Part shown: positions 10,796-23,695 of the stretch, piece after piece
Layout of the letters: every line of letters starts with the position of its first letter
How positions within the stretch are numbered: position 1 is the first letter of the stretch
NCBI GenBank assembly: GCA_933228675.1
Contig: OW121740.1
Location: 35,198,292 to 35,262,291, forward strand
DNA: 64,000 bases
Direction: 5' to 3'
Source: Stomorhina lunata
Lineage: Eukaryota; Arthropoda; Insecta; Diptera; Rhiniidae
Notes under the pieces: generated by a model
Databases searched by the model: none
Told to the model about the DNA's origin: nothing
Seen by the model: only the letters and a program-made list of their open reading frames with translations
Position numbers and translations under genes: made by a program

Positions 10796-12265
10796 TAGTA
10801 CCTGGGCGACCGAGCCTTGCTCGGAGATTAATAATAAGCATTTCGAGGCGAATTTTAAAGTTTTTATATATTTTATTTTATAAAGTGCTAACCAATTAAA
10901 ATAAATTAAAAGAAAATACGGTACACAAATATCCAATTAATTTTGAATTATTTTATTTATTTTGTTCAATCAACACATGACCAAATGCATAGTTTAATAT
11001 TTTGGAAATTGGTCATACCGACTTAGAAACCTCCATCGACTCATGCGCTAGAACTTTGCTAAAGATCATAGCCTGATAACACAAAATACGATTTAATTCA
11101 TTTGGAGTATTTTTTTTCAGTGGCGCCACCTATCGCAAATTGTTGATAACAACTAAGAAACCTTTGTCTACTCATGTGTAACAACTTTGCTGAAAATCAT
11201 TGCATAATCAAATGTACAGCTAACGATTTAATTCACTTTGTGTAATTATAGTGGCGCCACCTATTGAAAATTGTTCATGCCAACTAAGAAACCTTCGTCG
11301 TCTCATTGGTAACAACTTTGCTAAAGATCATAGCAAGATCAAATGCACAGTTTACGATTTATTCAATTTGAGTAATTTTCAGTGGCGCCACCTGTTGGAA
11401 TTTGTTCATACTAAGTAAAAAACCTTCGCCGGCTCATTTAAAGCAACTTCGCTAAGGATCATATACAACTTCGCTAAAGACACAAATGCACAGTTTACAA
11501 TTTAATTCAATTTGAGTAATTTTCAGTGGCGCCACCTGTCGGATAGTGATACCAACTTTAAAACATTTGTCGTCTCATGCGCAACAACTTTAGGTAAAGA
11601 ACATTGCATGAGCATAACATGGTTAAATGCATAGTTTACTATTCTATAAAGGACATACAAACAGAAAAACATTAATTTATTAAAAAGTTATAACATTACC
11701 AATTTTTTCCCCTTATTTCTAAAAAGTTACATATGCATATTTGGCACTTGGTACCAATTGAATTCGGTATTTTTTATAATAACGCAGTTAACATATCGTT
11801 ACTATTCATATTATTTCATGAGGTGTTATCATTTTATACCTTTTTTACCCATTTTGGGCCCAGAAATCAAAAAAGTACCAAACACGTGTTCAATATCTTT
11901 CTCACATTTATTGATTGCATTACAAAATTCTTTTCTGAAAATGGTAGAAAAAAATTATTTTCACCCTTTTTACCACTATCGGGCATAGATAGAAAAAAGT
12001 ACCAAACACCTGTCCGCTTATTTTAACAGCTATTGAAAACATAATTTCAAGTTTCTTTCAATGCCTATTATTTTAGTAGATATAGCATTTTCGATTTTTT
12101 CCCCTTTTTACCCGTTTTTACCCTCTTAGAGGCAAAGGTTCCAAAAGTCCCTTCTTATTCGACCTATACATCAAAAAAGGTACCCACTGCCCAAATTTTA
12201 TCAAAGCCGTTTTCGAGATAGCCATTCTATATATATATCTTATCTTATATTCTTAAACGAGCAAA

Positions 12266-12303
<38 letters not shown>

Positions 12304-12312
12304 ATATATATA

Positions 12313-12381
<69 letters not shown>

Positions 12382-13688
12382 CTAAGAGGGTAAAAACGGG
12401 TAAAAAGGGGAAAAAATCGAAAACGCTATGTCTCCTAAATAAGCGGACAGGTGTTTGGTACTTTTTTGAAACTATGTCCGGTAGGGTTTAAAAAAGGGTG
12501 AAAATAGTTTTTTTGGCACCTTTTTAACCCACTCTTATATTTTAAACTAAAGAATATAGAAACAAACTTGGTACTGCAATCAATAGATGTAAAAAAAACA
12601 TGAAACACGTATTTGGTACTTTTTTGATTTTGGAGCCAAAATGGGTAAAAAAGGGATAAAATGATAACTTGACATCTCCAAAGTAATATGAATAGGAACA
12701 TTATACATTATGTTAAATGCGTTTTAAAAAAATGTACCGAATTCAATTGGCACCAAAAAAGTACCAAATATACATATGGAACTTTTAGAAATTAGGGAAT
12801 AAAAAGGGGGAAAAATTAGTATTATTTTAAACAAATGAATGTTTGTCTGTATGTATGTTCTTTATAGAATAGTAAACTGTGAATTTGATTGTGTTATGCT
12901 CTTTAGCGAAGATGTTGCGGATAAGCCGGCGAAGGTTTTAAAGTTGATAAGACTAATTTCCGACAGATGGCGCCACTGAAAATTACTAAAAATTAATAAA
13001 ATCGTAAACTGTACATTTGATCATGCTATGATCTTTAGCAAAGTTGTAGCGCATGAGCCGACGAAGGCTTTTTAGTTGGTATGAATAATTTCCGACAGTT
13101 GGCGCTACAGAAACTTACTCAAAGTCAATTTAATCGTAATCTGTACATTTAATCATGCTACAATCTTTAGCAAAGTTGTTGCACATGAGCCGACGAAAGT
13201 TTCTTAGTTGGTATGAAGAAATTTCGACAGGTGGCGCTACTGAAATTTACTCAAAGTCAATTTAATCGTATGCTGTACATTTAATCATGCTATAATCTTC
13301 AGCAAAGTTGTTACGGATAAGCCGAAGAAGGTTTATGAATTGGAATAAGCAAAGTCCGACAGGTGGCGCCACAGAAAACTACTCAAAATGTATTAAATCG
13401 ATCAGACTATAATCTTTAGCAAAGTTGTTGCGCATGAGTCGACAGAGGTTTCTGTTGATATGAATAATTTCCAAAATTATTCAAAATGAGTTAAACTGTA
13501 AACTATGCAAACTATGTGTTGGTCGGACAAAATAAATCAAATAATTCAAAATTAACTGAATATTTCTACAATGTCTTTCCTCTAAATTTATTTTAGCACT
13601 TTATAATATAAAATATATAAAAACTTTAAAATTTTCCTCAAAATGCTTATCATAAAGCTCCGAGCAAGGCTCGGTCTACCAGGTACTA
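10796..13688. mobile_element. Giant foldback element, about 2.9 kb, with internal tandem repeats
   Basis: The left end TAGTACCTGG followed by GACCGAGCCTTGCTCGGA is mirrored at the right end (13660-13688). The arms are inverted copies nearly to the centre: four copies of a 129-145-bp unit marked by GTGGCGCCACCT lie at 11121, 11251, 11382 and 11527, and four inverted copies at about 12968, 13103, 13232 and 13363. Inner segments such as ACCAATTGAATTCGGTA and TACCCTCTTAGAGG are mirrored across a (TA)n centre. The termini each carry a small hairpin, CCGAG-CCTTG-CTCGG. No transposase frame is present. The design is that of foldback (FB-like) elements; the superfamily is unknown. Confidence 0.9.
12270..12378. 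repeat. (TA)n microsatellite at the centre of the foldback element
   Basis: Almost pure TA dinucleotides with a few C interruptions near 12302 and 12314. It is close to the dyad centre of the 10796-13688 element and would form the apex of the fold. Confidence 0.95.
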
Positions 13689-14370
13689 GATATATATATA
13701 CATACAATTATTGCTCGTTTAAGAATATAATAATAATACTTGTATGTTTGTTATGTAAGTTCTATAGAATAGTTAATGTTTAGAAATTAATCAGGGGTAT
13801 TATAGAATTCAAGTCGGTTTAAAAGTTTCTTGGTTTAAAAAACCAATGTTTGTTTTAGTTGTAAATGCTATGAATATAGTAAATAATTCTTTACGTTTTA
13901 TGGTTGCTTTTTTTCTTACTATAGTTTTTACTTTTAAGAGGAAGTCTATTGTACTAGATTTTCAGAGTTTGGTGTGGGACCTTACCATTCTTGACTGTTA
14001 GTTCAATCACTTAATTTCAATAAAGTTCACAAATTTTAAAATGCGTTATTGTGCTTTAATAAGTATAGGGCAAACTTTGAATATGAAATTTAATATCTAG
14101 GCTTTAGATGTATTAACACTTTATTCGCTTCACTTTATTTAACTGGAAATTTAATCCATCATCAAACATTTTTGAATGACGTCAGTTAAGTAATTGATTT
14201 GCTATTAAAACTAATGCCGAAATCATTTAAAAACCAATCAAAATCGATTTAACAAAAGAAAAGAAAATTAATTCAATATTTTTTGTACTTAATTTCGTAA
14301 TATTCGTAATATTTATGAAAACGCCTACGTCAAATGTCTATTTTTCAAATCATTTATTACAAGAATAGCG
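13689..14370. other. AT-rich DNA with a scrap of foldback-element interior
   Basis: 13711-13728 (TGCTCGTTTAAGAATATA) is the exact reverse complement of 12249-12266 inside the foldback element, and 13745-13780 resembles its ATAGAATAGTAAAC segment, so a partial copy adjoins the element. No gene is seen in the remainder. Confidence 0.5.
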
Positions 14371-17300
14371 CACAGTGGTTTGAAACGGAAAAAAGTGGTA
14401 ATAAGTCTGTATCTTCTAAACTGTACGACAGAATGCTTCCGTATGCATGACAGAATTGTTAAGGAGGATCCAAACTTTCTGAATTTTGCATCTATGGGTA
14501 TCATGTGTTCACACAGGGTGAATAATTGGGCATCAAAGTAGACTACCTCAGAGGTAAAAAAAGGTCTTGGACCGTGTAGCTCTTTTATTTATGCTCCAAT
14601 ATGGTTGATTTTATACATTTAAGAATGACCTTTAATAAACGAATATAAAACATACTTAATCTGATAACTAATATAAATTTTAAGTTATTTCATTTCAAAA
14701 ACCAAAAAAAAAACCTTTTTCTCTTTGACTATTTTAGTGTTTGACCGATTGTGCATTCTATAATAAACCCATATATTTTTTCAAAATACTGGCATTAAGC
14801 CAATACTTAAGGAAATACAACTGTGAAACCAGTTTTAAAATATTTTAAGCCGTTTTATGTTGAGAAATTTCCAAAGTCAAATATTTTACTCTGATCGAAA
14901 AATGTGATTTTTTTTTCAAAAAAGCTGGTATCAATTTTTTATTTTTACGAAGAAAATTTTTATTTAAATTCAATTTTTTATTGTATATTCGAAGAAAAAT
15001 TTTACAATTTAAAAATTTTACTATTTTTATAAAAAAAATTTTAAAAATTTCATATTTTTATGGGAAACTTTTCAAAATTTTCTAATTTTTATAGGAAATA
15101 CTTTTAACAATTTTTATTTTTCTACGAAATTTTTCAAAAATTACTTATTTTTATAAGAAATTTTTCAAAAATTTCTTATTTTCAGAACAAAAATTTTAAA
15201 AAATTTCTTATTTTTATAGGAAGCTTTTCAACAATTTTTTATTTTTATAGGAAACTTTTCAAAAATTTCTTATTTTTATAGGAAAATTTTCAACAATTTA
15301 TTATATTTATAGGAAATTTTTCAAAAATTTCTTTTTTTATAGGAATTTTTCAAAAATTCTTATTTTTATAGAAATTTTTCGAAAATTTCTTACATCTATA
15401 AGAAAATTTACAAAAATTTTTTATTTTTATAGAAAATTTTTAAAAAATGTCTTACTTTTAAAGGAAGATTTAAAAAAAATTCTTATTTTAATAGGAAATA
15501 TTTAAAAAAATTTTTTAAAAATGTTCTATTTTCATAGAAATTTTTTCAAAAATTTCTTATTTTTATAGGAAATTTCGTCTTTTTGTAGGAAATTTTTAAA
15601 AACTTTCTTATTTTTATAGGAAGTTTTTAAAATGTTTCTTCTTTTGATTGAACATTTTTTAAAAATTTCTTACTTTTATAGGAAATGTTTCATAAATTTC
15701 TTAGTTTTATAAGGAATTTTTTAAAAATTTCTTATTTTTGTAGGAAATTTTTCAAAAATTTCTTATTTTTATAGAAAATTTTTCAAAAATTTCTTATCTT
15801 TATGGGAAATTTTTCAAAAATTTCTTATCTTTATAGGAAATTTTTCAAAAATTTCTTATCTTTATAGGAAATTTTTCAAAAATTTCTTATCTTTATAGGA
15901 AATTTTTTAAAAATTTCTTATTTTTATAGGAATTTTTCAAAAATTTCTTATTTTTATAGGAATTTTTTTCAAAAATTTCTTATTTTTATAGGAAATTTTT
16001 CAAAAATGTCGTTTTTATTTAGGAAATTTTTCAAAAATTTCTTATTTTTATAGAAAATTTTTCAAAAATTTCTTATCTTTATGGGAAATTTTTCAAAAAT
16101 TTCTTATCTTTATAGGAAATTTTTCAAAAATTTCTTATCTTTATAGGAAATTTTTCAAAAATTTCTTATCTTTATAGGAAATTTTTCAAAAATTTCTTAT
16201 CTTTATAGGAAATTTTTCAAAAATTTTTTATCTTTATAGGAAATTTTTCAAAAATTTCTTATCTTTATAGGAAATTTTTCAAAAATTTCTTATCTTTATA
16301 GGAAATTTTTTAAAAATTTCTTATTTTTATAGGAATTTTTCAAAAATGTCGTTTTTATATAGGAAAATTTTCAAAAATTTCTTTTTTTTTTAGGAATTTT
16401 GTCAAAAATTTCTTATTTTTATAGGAAAATTTTTCAAAAATTTCTTAACTTTATAGGAAATTTTTCAAAAATTTATATTTTTATAGGAAATTTTTCAAAA
16501 ATTTCTTATTTTTATAGGAAATTTTTCAAAAATTTCCTTTTTTATAGGAAATTTTTCAAAAATTTCTTATTTTTAAAGGAAATTTTTCAAAAATTTCTTA
16601 TTTTTATTGAAAAATTTTGAAAAAGTTTCTTATTTTTAAAGGAATTTTTTTTTAATTTCTGATTTTAATAGAAATTTTTTAAAAATTTCTTATATTTATA
16701 GCAAATTATTTAAAAATTTCTTATTTGTGTACGAAGTTTTTAAAGAAATTTTTTAAAAATTTCTTATTTTAACAGAAAATTTTTGTAAAAATTTATTATA
16801 TATTAATAAGAAAATTTTCAAAAATTTCTCATTTTTATGGGAATTTTTTTAAAAAAATTCTTATTTTTATTGAAAATTTTTCAATAATTTGATATTTTTA
16901 TAGGAAATTTTTTAATAATTTCCTATTTTTATAGAAAATTTTTCAATAATAATTTTTATAGGAAATTTTTAAAAAGTTTTTTATTTATAGAAAATTTTAA
17001 AAAAGTTTCTTGTCTCTAAAGGAACAATTTTAGAAAATTTCTTATTTTTATAGGACTTTTTTAAAAAGTTTTTTTATTTTTATAGGATTTTTTTTAAATT
17101 CCTTAATTTTATAGGAATTTTTCAAAAATTTCTCATTTTTATAGAAAATTATTTTAAAATTTCGTATTTTTGTAGGAAACATTTCAAAAATTCCTTATTT
17201 TTATAGAAAATTGTTCAAAATTTTTTAAAAAAGTTCTCATTTTTAGAAGTTTATAGAACTTTTTTTTCAATTTTTTTTTAATTTTCTTATTTTTATACGA

Positions 17301-17640
17301 AATTTTTAAAAAATTTCTTATTTTTATTTGAAATGTACTTTTTTCGATTAGCGAAAAATATTTGAGTTTAGAAATCTCTCAACCTTAAACGGTTTAAGAT
17401 ATTTTCATTTTTCAGTTTTATTTTCTAAACTGTTGGCTTTATGTAAATATTTTTGAAAAAATCATGGGTTTAATATCGAATGCACAATAGGTCAGGGTAA
17501 GGTTTAGGGTAACCATAAATACAAAATTTAGAAAGCTTGGGTCCTCCTTAACAATTCTCTCATACAGACTAATGCAATCAGACTTACATTTTAGAAGATA
17601 CAAATTTATTGCCACTTTTTTTTTGTTTCAAACCACTGTG
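14371..17640. mobile_element. Terminal-inverted-repeat element with a satellite interior
   Basis: The left end CACAGTGGTTTGAAAC and right end GTTTCAAACCACTGTG are perfect inverses. Homology continues inward: TGTATCTTCTAAA, GAATTGTTAAGGAGGA, ATTGTGCATTC and AAACTCAAATATTTT-like segments on the right arm (17336-17640) are mirrored on the left arm (14371-14920). The left arm carries about 200 extra bases at 14510-14740. The whole interior is the 31-bp satellite. Flanking pentamers are TAGCG and CAACG, not a clean duplication. No transposase frame. Confidence 0.75.
14930..17335 (+). repeat. 31-bp satellite, diverged array (C-centred orientation)
   Basis: Tandem copies of AGGAAATTTTTCAAAAATTT plus CTTATTTTTAT, period 31 bp. 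The monomer is two adjacent dyads: AAATTTTTCAAAAATTT and a stem around ATTTTTATAGG. Copies are most uniform at 15730-16320, where CTTATCTTTATAGG variants run consecutively, and decay toward both ends. The array fills the interior of the 14371-17640 element. Confidence 0.9.
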
Positions 17641-18384
17641 CAACGATTAAATGGAGTAAATATTGCCATAAACAAAAGGATTGAGTTCTTTTATGTTTTT
17701 GAATATGTAATTAATCATTAACCTATTGTTTAAAAACAGTCTAAAGTAAATAACAAAATATTCTATAAAATATATCAAATAACAAAAACATAAACAAAAG
17801 CTTTAGAAAATAATCAAATTCGTAAACTCCCACTTATTTTATAAATAAAGAAATTATTAACTCGTGCAAATATAAATTAAGCAAATTTTAGTGAACGTAA
17901 ATAATTTGTGAAATCAACAACAGCAGGAGGAAACCTTACAAAAAAAAGAAAGGATTCCAAAAATTAAAGGAAACAAACAACAATAACTTGTGAAAAAAAA
18001 GGAAAGAATTTTACCTCCCCCAACAGCTGATAATATTACTTGAAAGTGTTAAGAAACGTTTGGATGGTTTGTAACCCCATTTATATATTCCAGCCTTAAT
18101 TTTCTTCAGATTTCTGCAGATTCAATGTTAAATTGGTATGTAAATGTTTAAACCTGGTTTAATTTTCATATTTTTTGTTATAAATTTTTGATTGATTTTT
18201 CTTTAATTTTTATTTAAATATTTGTATGTCCTCATTAAAGCGTGTATGTCAGAGCGTACATGTATGTTTGTTCGTTTGTATGGTTTTCTTTTATATAGGT
18301 ATTTATTTAATTGTCTATTTTTAACAATATTTTCCATAAGAGTAATTCCAAAAAATTTAGAGGTATTTTTTTTATATAAGACTA
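17641..18384. other. Non-satellite spacer with UTR-like composition
   Basis: Separates two oppositely oriented 31-bp satellite blocks. 17870-18135 is purine-rich with CAACAACAGCAGGAGG and ends in a short ATG frame (18125) running into GGTATGTAAA, a good splice-donor match at 18136. This could be an upstream exon of a fly gene, but nothing supports transcription. Confidence 0.3.
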
Positions 18385-19290
18385 CATATAAAATTTTTGA
18401 AAAATTGGCTATCAAAATAAGAAATTTTTGAAAAACTTCCCATAAAAATAAGAAATTTTTAAAAAATTTCCTATAAAAATAACAAATTTTTACAAAACTT
18501 CCTATAAAAATAACAAATTTTTACAAACTTTCCTATAAAAATAAGAAATTTTTGAAAATTTTCTTAAAAATATAGGAATTTTTTTTGAAAAATTTTCTAA
18601 AAAATTTTTGAAAAATTTCTTATAAAAATAAGAAATTTTTGAAAAATTTCATATAAAAATTAAAAATTTTTGAAAAATTTCTTATAAATTTCCTAAAAAA
18701 ATTTCTTATAAAAATAAAAAAATTTTGAAATATTTCCTATAAAAATAAGAAATTTTTTAAAAATTTCCTATAAGAATAACCAATTTTTGAAAAATTTTCT
18801 ATAAGAAGAAGAAATTTTTGAAAAATTTCATATAAAAATAAGAAATTTTTGAAAAATTTCCTATAAAAATACAAATTTTTGAAAAAAATTCCTAAAAAAT
18901 ATAAGAAATTTTTGAGAAATTTCCTATAAAAATAAGAAATTTTTGAAAAATTTCCTAAAAAAATAAGAAATTTCCTAAAAATAATAAGGAATTTTTGAAA
19001 AAATTTCGTATAAAATAAAAAAAAAATTTTGAAAAAATTCTTATAAAAATGAGAATTTTTTGAAAAATTTTCTATAAAAATAATAATCTTTTAAAAAATT
19101 TCCTATAAGAAGAAGAACTTTTTGAAAATTTTCTTATAAAAATAAGAAATTATAAAAAAAATCCTTAAAAAAATAAGAATATTTAGAAAAATTTTTCTAT
19201 AAAAATAAGAATCTTTTAAAAAATGTTTGAAAAATCAGAAATTTTTGAAAAATTTCCTATAAAAACAAGAAATTTTTGAAAATTCTCTTT
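18385..19290 (-). repeat. 31-bp satellite, inverted orientation, diverged
   Basis: Reads AAATTTTTGAAAAATTTCCT plus ATAAAAATAAG, the reverse complement of the 14.9-kb satellite. Copies are diverged, with indels. Orientation switches to the plus sense at about 19290. Confidence 0.88.
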
Positions 19291-20415
19291 TTAAATTTCG
19301 TATTTTTATAGGAAATTTTTTAACAAATTTTTATTTTTATACGAAATTTTTCAGAAATGTCTTATTTTTGTAGAAAAAATTTTTTCTTTTTATTATCATT
19401 TATTAAAAATTTCTTATTTTTAAAGGAAATTTTTCAAAATTTTCTTTTTTTTAGGAAATAGGAAATTTTTTAAAAATTTGATATTTTTATAAGAAACTTA
19501 TTAAAATTTTCTTATTTTAATGTTAAACTTTTTGATAATTTCTTGTTTTTATAGGAAATTTTTAATAGTTTCTTATTTTTATAGGAAATCTCTCAAAAAT
19601 TTTTTGTTTTTATTGGAAAATTTTCAAAAATTTCTTATTTTTATAAGAAAGTTTTCAATTTTTTTTTCATTCTTTCAAAAATTTCTTTTTTTTTATAGGA
19701 AATTATTCAAAAATTATATATTTTTATAGGAATTTTTTCAAACATTATTTATTTTTATAAGATTTGTTTCAAAAATTTCTTATTTTTATTGGAAATTTTT
19801 CAAACATTTCTTATTTTTTATGAAATTTTTCAACATTTTTTTATTTTTTTTAGGAAATTTTTCAAAAAAATCTTATTTTTGTAGAAAATTTTTCAAAAAT
19901 TTTTTATTTCGATAAGAAAGTTGTCAAAATTTTTTCAAAAATTATTTTTATAAGAAATTTTTCAAAAATTTCTTATTTTTAAAGAAAATTTTTTATTTTA
20001 ATAGGAAATTTTTCAAAAATTTCTTATTTTTAAAGGAAATTTTTCAAACATTTCTTATTTTTATGTGAAATTTTTTAAAAATTTCTTATTTTTATAGGAA
20101 ATTTTTCAAAAATTTCTTATTTTAATAGGAAAGTTTTCAAAAATTTCCTATATTTATAGGAAATTTTTCAAAAATTTCTTATTTTTATAGGAAATTTTTC
20201 AAAAATTTCTTATTTTTATAGGAAATTTTTCAAAAATTTCTTATTTTTATAAAAAATGTTTAAAAAATTTCTTATTTTTACAGGAAATTTTTCAAACATT
20301 TCTTATTTTTATAGGAAATTTTTCAAAAATTTCTTATTTTTATAGGAAATTTTTCAAAAGTTTCCTATTTTTATTAGAAATTTTTCAAAAATTTCTTATT
20401 TTTAAAAATTTCCAA
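19290..20415 (+). repeat. 31-bp satellite, plus orientation
   Basis: Same unit as at 14.93 kb, joined head-to-head to the inverted block on its left without a spacer. Best conserved at 19990-20400, more degraded at 19300-19990. Frames in it (for example 19520-19729) are by-products. Confidence 0.9.
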
Positions 20416-21988
20416 TAAAAATAACAAAATTTTTGTTTGAAAAGATATGTTTCGTATTATTATATATTTTTGTTTTAGAATTAAACTGTTAACTTTCTCT
20501 TAAATTCAAAAATCGGTCTATTTTTGGAATTACTCTAACACTTTTCTCTTTTTCTTGAATGAAAGAATTTTCCTTATAATTTTCTTATTCAAATTTTGTT
20601 GTTCCTTGAATAAAAATAACTGTAACTGTATTTATTATTAATGTTCTTGTTTTTTGACTTGACTTTTCATTTTTTCTTAAATTTTTGTATTTATTTTATT
20701 TTTCTTTATTTGTATGTGTTTATTGTTTTTATTGTTATTCATAAACATAATATCTATCTTTTAACTATTATACCACAACATTTTGTAATGGTTGTTGTTG
20801 ATGTTGGTGTGTGTGTGTTGGTTTGGCTATTATATTCTCGTTCTTCCGTTCTACTCATCGTTTTACTCACTCACTGCTCGTTTGTTGGCTCGTTTAATTT
20901 GTTGGTGTCTGTGTAACCAAACCAAAAACTTACTTGTATGCAAAAAAGGAAAGAAATAACCGTAAAACCATAACATAATATTGTATTTGTATTTGTACCT
21001 ACAGAAAAAAAAGAATCATGTTTATTAACAATTTACACACAAATTTGTAATTCTAAACAATTTTGTTGTCTGTTGTCATTTTTGTTGCTTCATTAAGAAT
21101 TTTTTGTTGTTTATGTTTTAAACATGTTTTTTAATGTTTGTTCTTTTTTTCTTCTTGTTTCATGCTAATTTTTTTAAGTTTTATTTTTAGATTTTGTTTG
21201 GTAAAACTTTAAGAAAAAATTCAAATAAAACTCTTTTTAATTTCTTTTAAAATTTTGTATGTAAATTTTATAACTTTTGCTGTAAATATGTTTATTAAAA
21301 TATTTGACTTCTTATAATTAAAAATAAGCTATTGTATTAAAAAGAAGAAAAAAAAATCCTAAGTTGATTTAAGTAAAATGAGTTATGAAAATTTGTAAAA
21401 TATTATGGTATTAATTCCCAAAATAACATCATGTAAAATCACAATTAAGGTATCAATTAACAAAACAAGAGCCATCCAGGGCCATATTTATCAAATCTTC
21501 AGTTGACCCATTGCTATATTTAGGCAATATTTGCAATTTTGTGGAAAATGCCATAAAATTTAAACTTAAATCCTTGCATCTAAAAACTTAAATCTTTGAA
21601 ACTAAAATACCCATTTCTAATGGAGGATTATGGTCTACTGATGACATGTTTTCACTTCTATTTAGTATCGTTGAGGGGAAAAACATCATTGGCTGGCGCT
21701 GTATTATAAATATTCTGAATTGTTAAATTTAAACATATGTTGCGTATACTTAATATAAGTTATTGCAACCTTTTCAAAATTGCTCATACGTACCCATAAA
21801 CTTTAAAATGAGATAAAGTGCAAGAAGAAAATTTGTTCTAAACTTAAAAAATATAAGGGATGGGAGACAAGGTATAATTGAATTTTGTAGTGCATTCTTA
21901 ACTTGATAAGTTAAGCTGATTAGAACCCTTTACATTATATTTTTACCCTAGTAACAGGAAATTAAAAAAAATATATTTTTATACTAAT
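20416..21988. other. AT-rich spacer without a supported gene
   Basis: The open frame at 20641-20916 is dominated by F, L, I and V encoded by T-rich DNA and has no homologue I recognise. GT-rich stretches at about 20788-20830 and poly-T runs are present. The 21460-21720 part looks single-copy. No promoter or exon evidence. Confidence 0.4.
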
Positions 21989-23695
21989 TTTTTTTAAATT
22001 TCTCATTTTCATAGCAAATTTTTCAAAAATTTCCTATTTTTATAGGAAATTTTTCAAAAATTTCCTATTTTTATAGGAAATTTTTCAAAAATTTCCTATT
22101 TTTATAGGAAATTTTTCAAAAATTTCCTATTTTTATAGCAAATTTTTCAAAAATTTCCTATTTTTATAGGAAATTTTTCAAAAATTTCCTATTTTTATAG
22201 GAAATTTTTCAAAAATTTCCTATTTTTATAGGAAATTTTTCAAAAATTTCCTATTTTTATAGGAAATTTTTCAAAAATTTCCTATTTTTATAGGAAATTT
22301 TTCAAAAATTTCCTATTTTTATAGGAAATTTTTCAAAAATTTCCTATTTTTATAGGAAATTTTTCAAAAATTTCCTATTTTTATAGGAAATTTTTCAAAA
22401 ATTTCCTATTTTTATAGGAAATTTTTCAAAAATTTCCTATTTTTATAGGAAATTTTTCAAAAATTTCCTATTTTTATAGGAAATTTTTCAAAAATTTCCT
22501 ATTTTTATAGGAAATTTTTCAAAAATTTCCTATTTTTATAGGAAATTTTTCAAAAATTTCCTATTTTTATAGGAAATTTTTCAAAAATTTCCTATTTTTA
22601 TAGGAAATTTTTCAAAAATTTCCTATTTTTATAGGAAATTTTTCAAAAATTTCCTATTTTTATAGGAAATTTTTCAAAAATTTCCTATTTTTATAGGAAA
22701 TTTTTCAAAAATTTCCTATTTTTATAGGAAATTTTTCAAAAATTTCCTATTTTTATAGGAAATTTTTCAAAAATTTCCTATTTTTATAGGAAATTTTTCA
22801 AAAATTTCCTATTTTTATAGGAAATTTTTCAAAAATTTCCTATTTTTATAGGAAATTTTTCAAAAATTTCCTATTTTTATAGGAAATTTTTCAAAAATTT
22901 CCTATTTTTATAGGAAATTTTTCAAAAATTTCCTATTTTTATAGGAAATTTTTCAAAAATTTCCTATTTTTATAGGAAATTTTTCAAAAATTTCCTATTT
23001 TTATAGGAAATTTTTCAAAAATTTCCTATTTTTATAGGAAATTTTTCAAAAATTTCCTATTTTTATAGGAAATTTTTCAAAAATTTCCTATTTTTATAGG
23101 AAATTTTTCAAAAATTTCCTATTTTTATAGAAAATTTTTCAAAAATTTCCTATTTTTATAGGAAATTTTTCAAAAATTTCCTATTTTTATAGGAAATTTT
23201 TCAAAAATTTCCTATTTTTATAGGAAATTTTTCAAAAATTTCCTATTTTTATAGGAAATTTTTCAAAAATTTCCTATTTTTATAGGAAATTTTTCAAAAA
23301 TTTCCTATTTTTATAGGAAATTTTTCAAAAATTTCCTATTTTTATAGGAAATTTTTCAAAAATTTCCTATTTTATAGGAAATTTTTCAAAAATTTCCTAT
23401 TTTATAGGAAATTTTTCAAAAATTTCCTATTTTTATAGGAAATTTTTCAAAAATTTCCTATTTTTATAGGAAATTTTTCAAAAATTTCCTATTTTTATAG
23501 GAAATTTTTCAAAAATTTCCTATTTTTATAGGAAATTTTTCAAAAATTTCCTATTTTTATAGGAAATTTTTCAAAAATTTCCTATTTTTATAGGAAATTT
23601 TTTTTTTTATGAAAAATTTTCCTATTTTTCAAAAATTTCCTACTTTTAAAAAATTTCCTAGTTTTATGGGAAATTTTTCAAAAATTCCTCATTCA
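21989..23695 (+). repeat. 31-bp satellite, highly homogeneous block
   Basis: About 50 copies of the 31-bp unit in the variant TTTCCTATTTTTATAGGAAA plus TTTTTCAAAAA, nearly identical from 22011 to 23600. In this variant both halves are perfect stems: TTTCCTAT-TTTT-ATAGGAAA and AAATTTTT-C-AAAAATTT. Rare variants include ATAGCA in two units and a one-T deletion in two adjacent units at about 23370 and 23400. Edges decay at 23600-23695. The uniformity implies recent amplification or active homogenisation. Confidence 0.95.

Noticed and set aside
17490..17516. Interstitial telomeric repeat (GGTTTAGGGTAA)
   Set aside because: Only one TTAGGG-like unit, within the arm of an inverted-repeat element, and flies do not use this telomere repeat.
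20641..20916. 91-codon frame resembling a membrane protein
   Set aside because: Hydrophobicity follows from T-rich DNA; no recognisable motif, start context or splice evidence.
22011..23600. CRISPR-like regular array of palindromic repeats
   Set aside because: The intervening sequence between palindromes is identical in every unit; it is a satellite monomer with no variable spacer.
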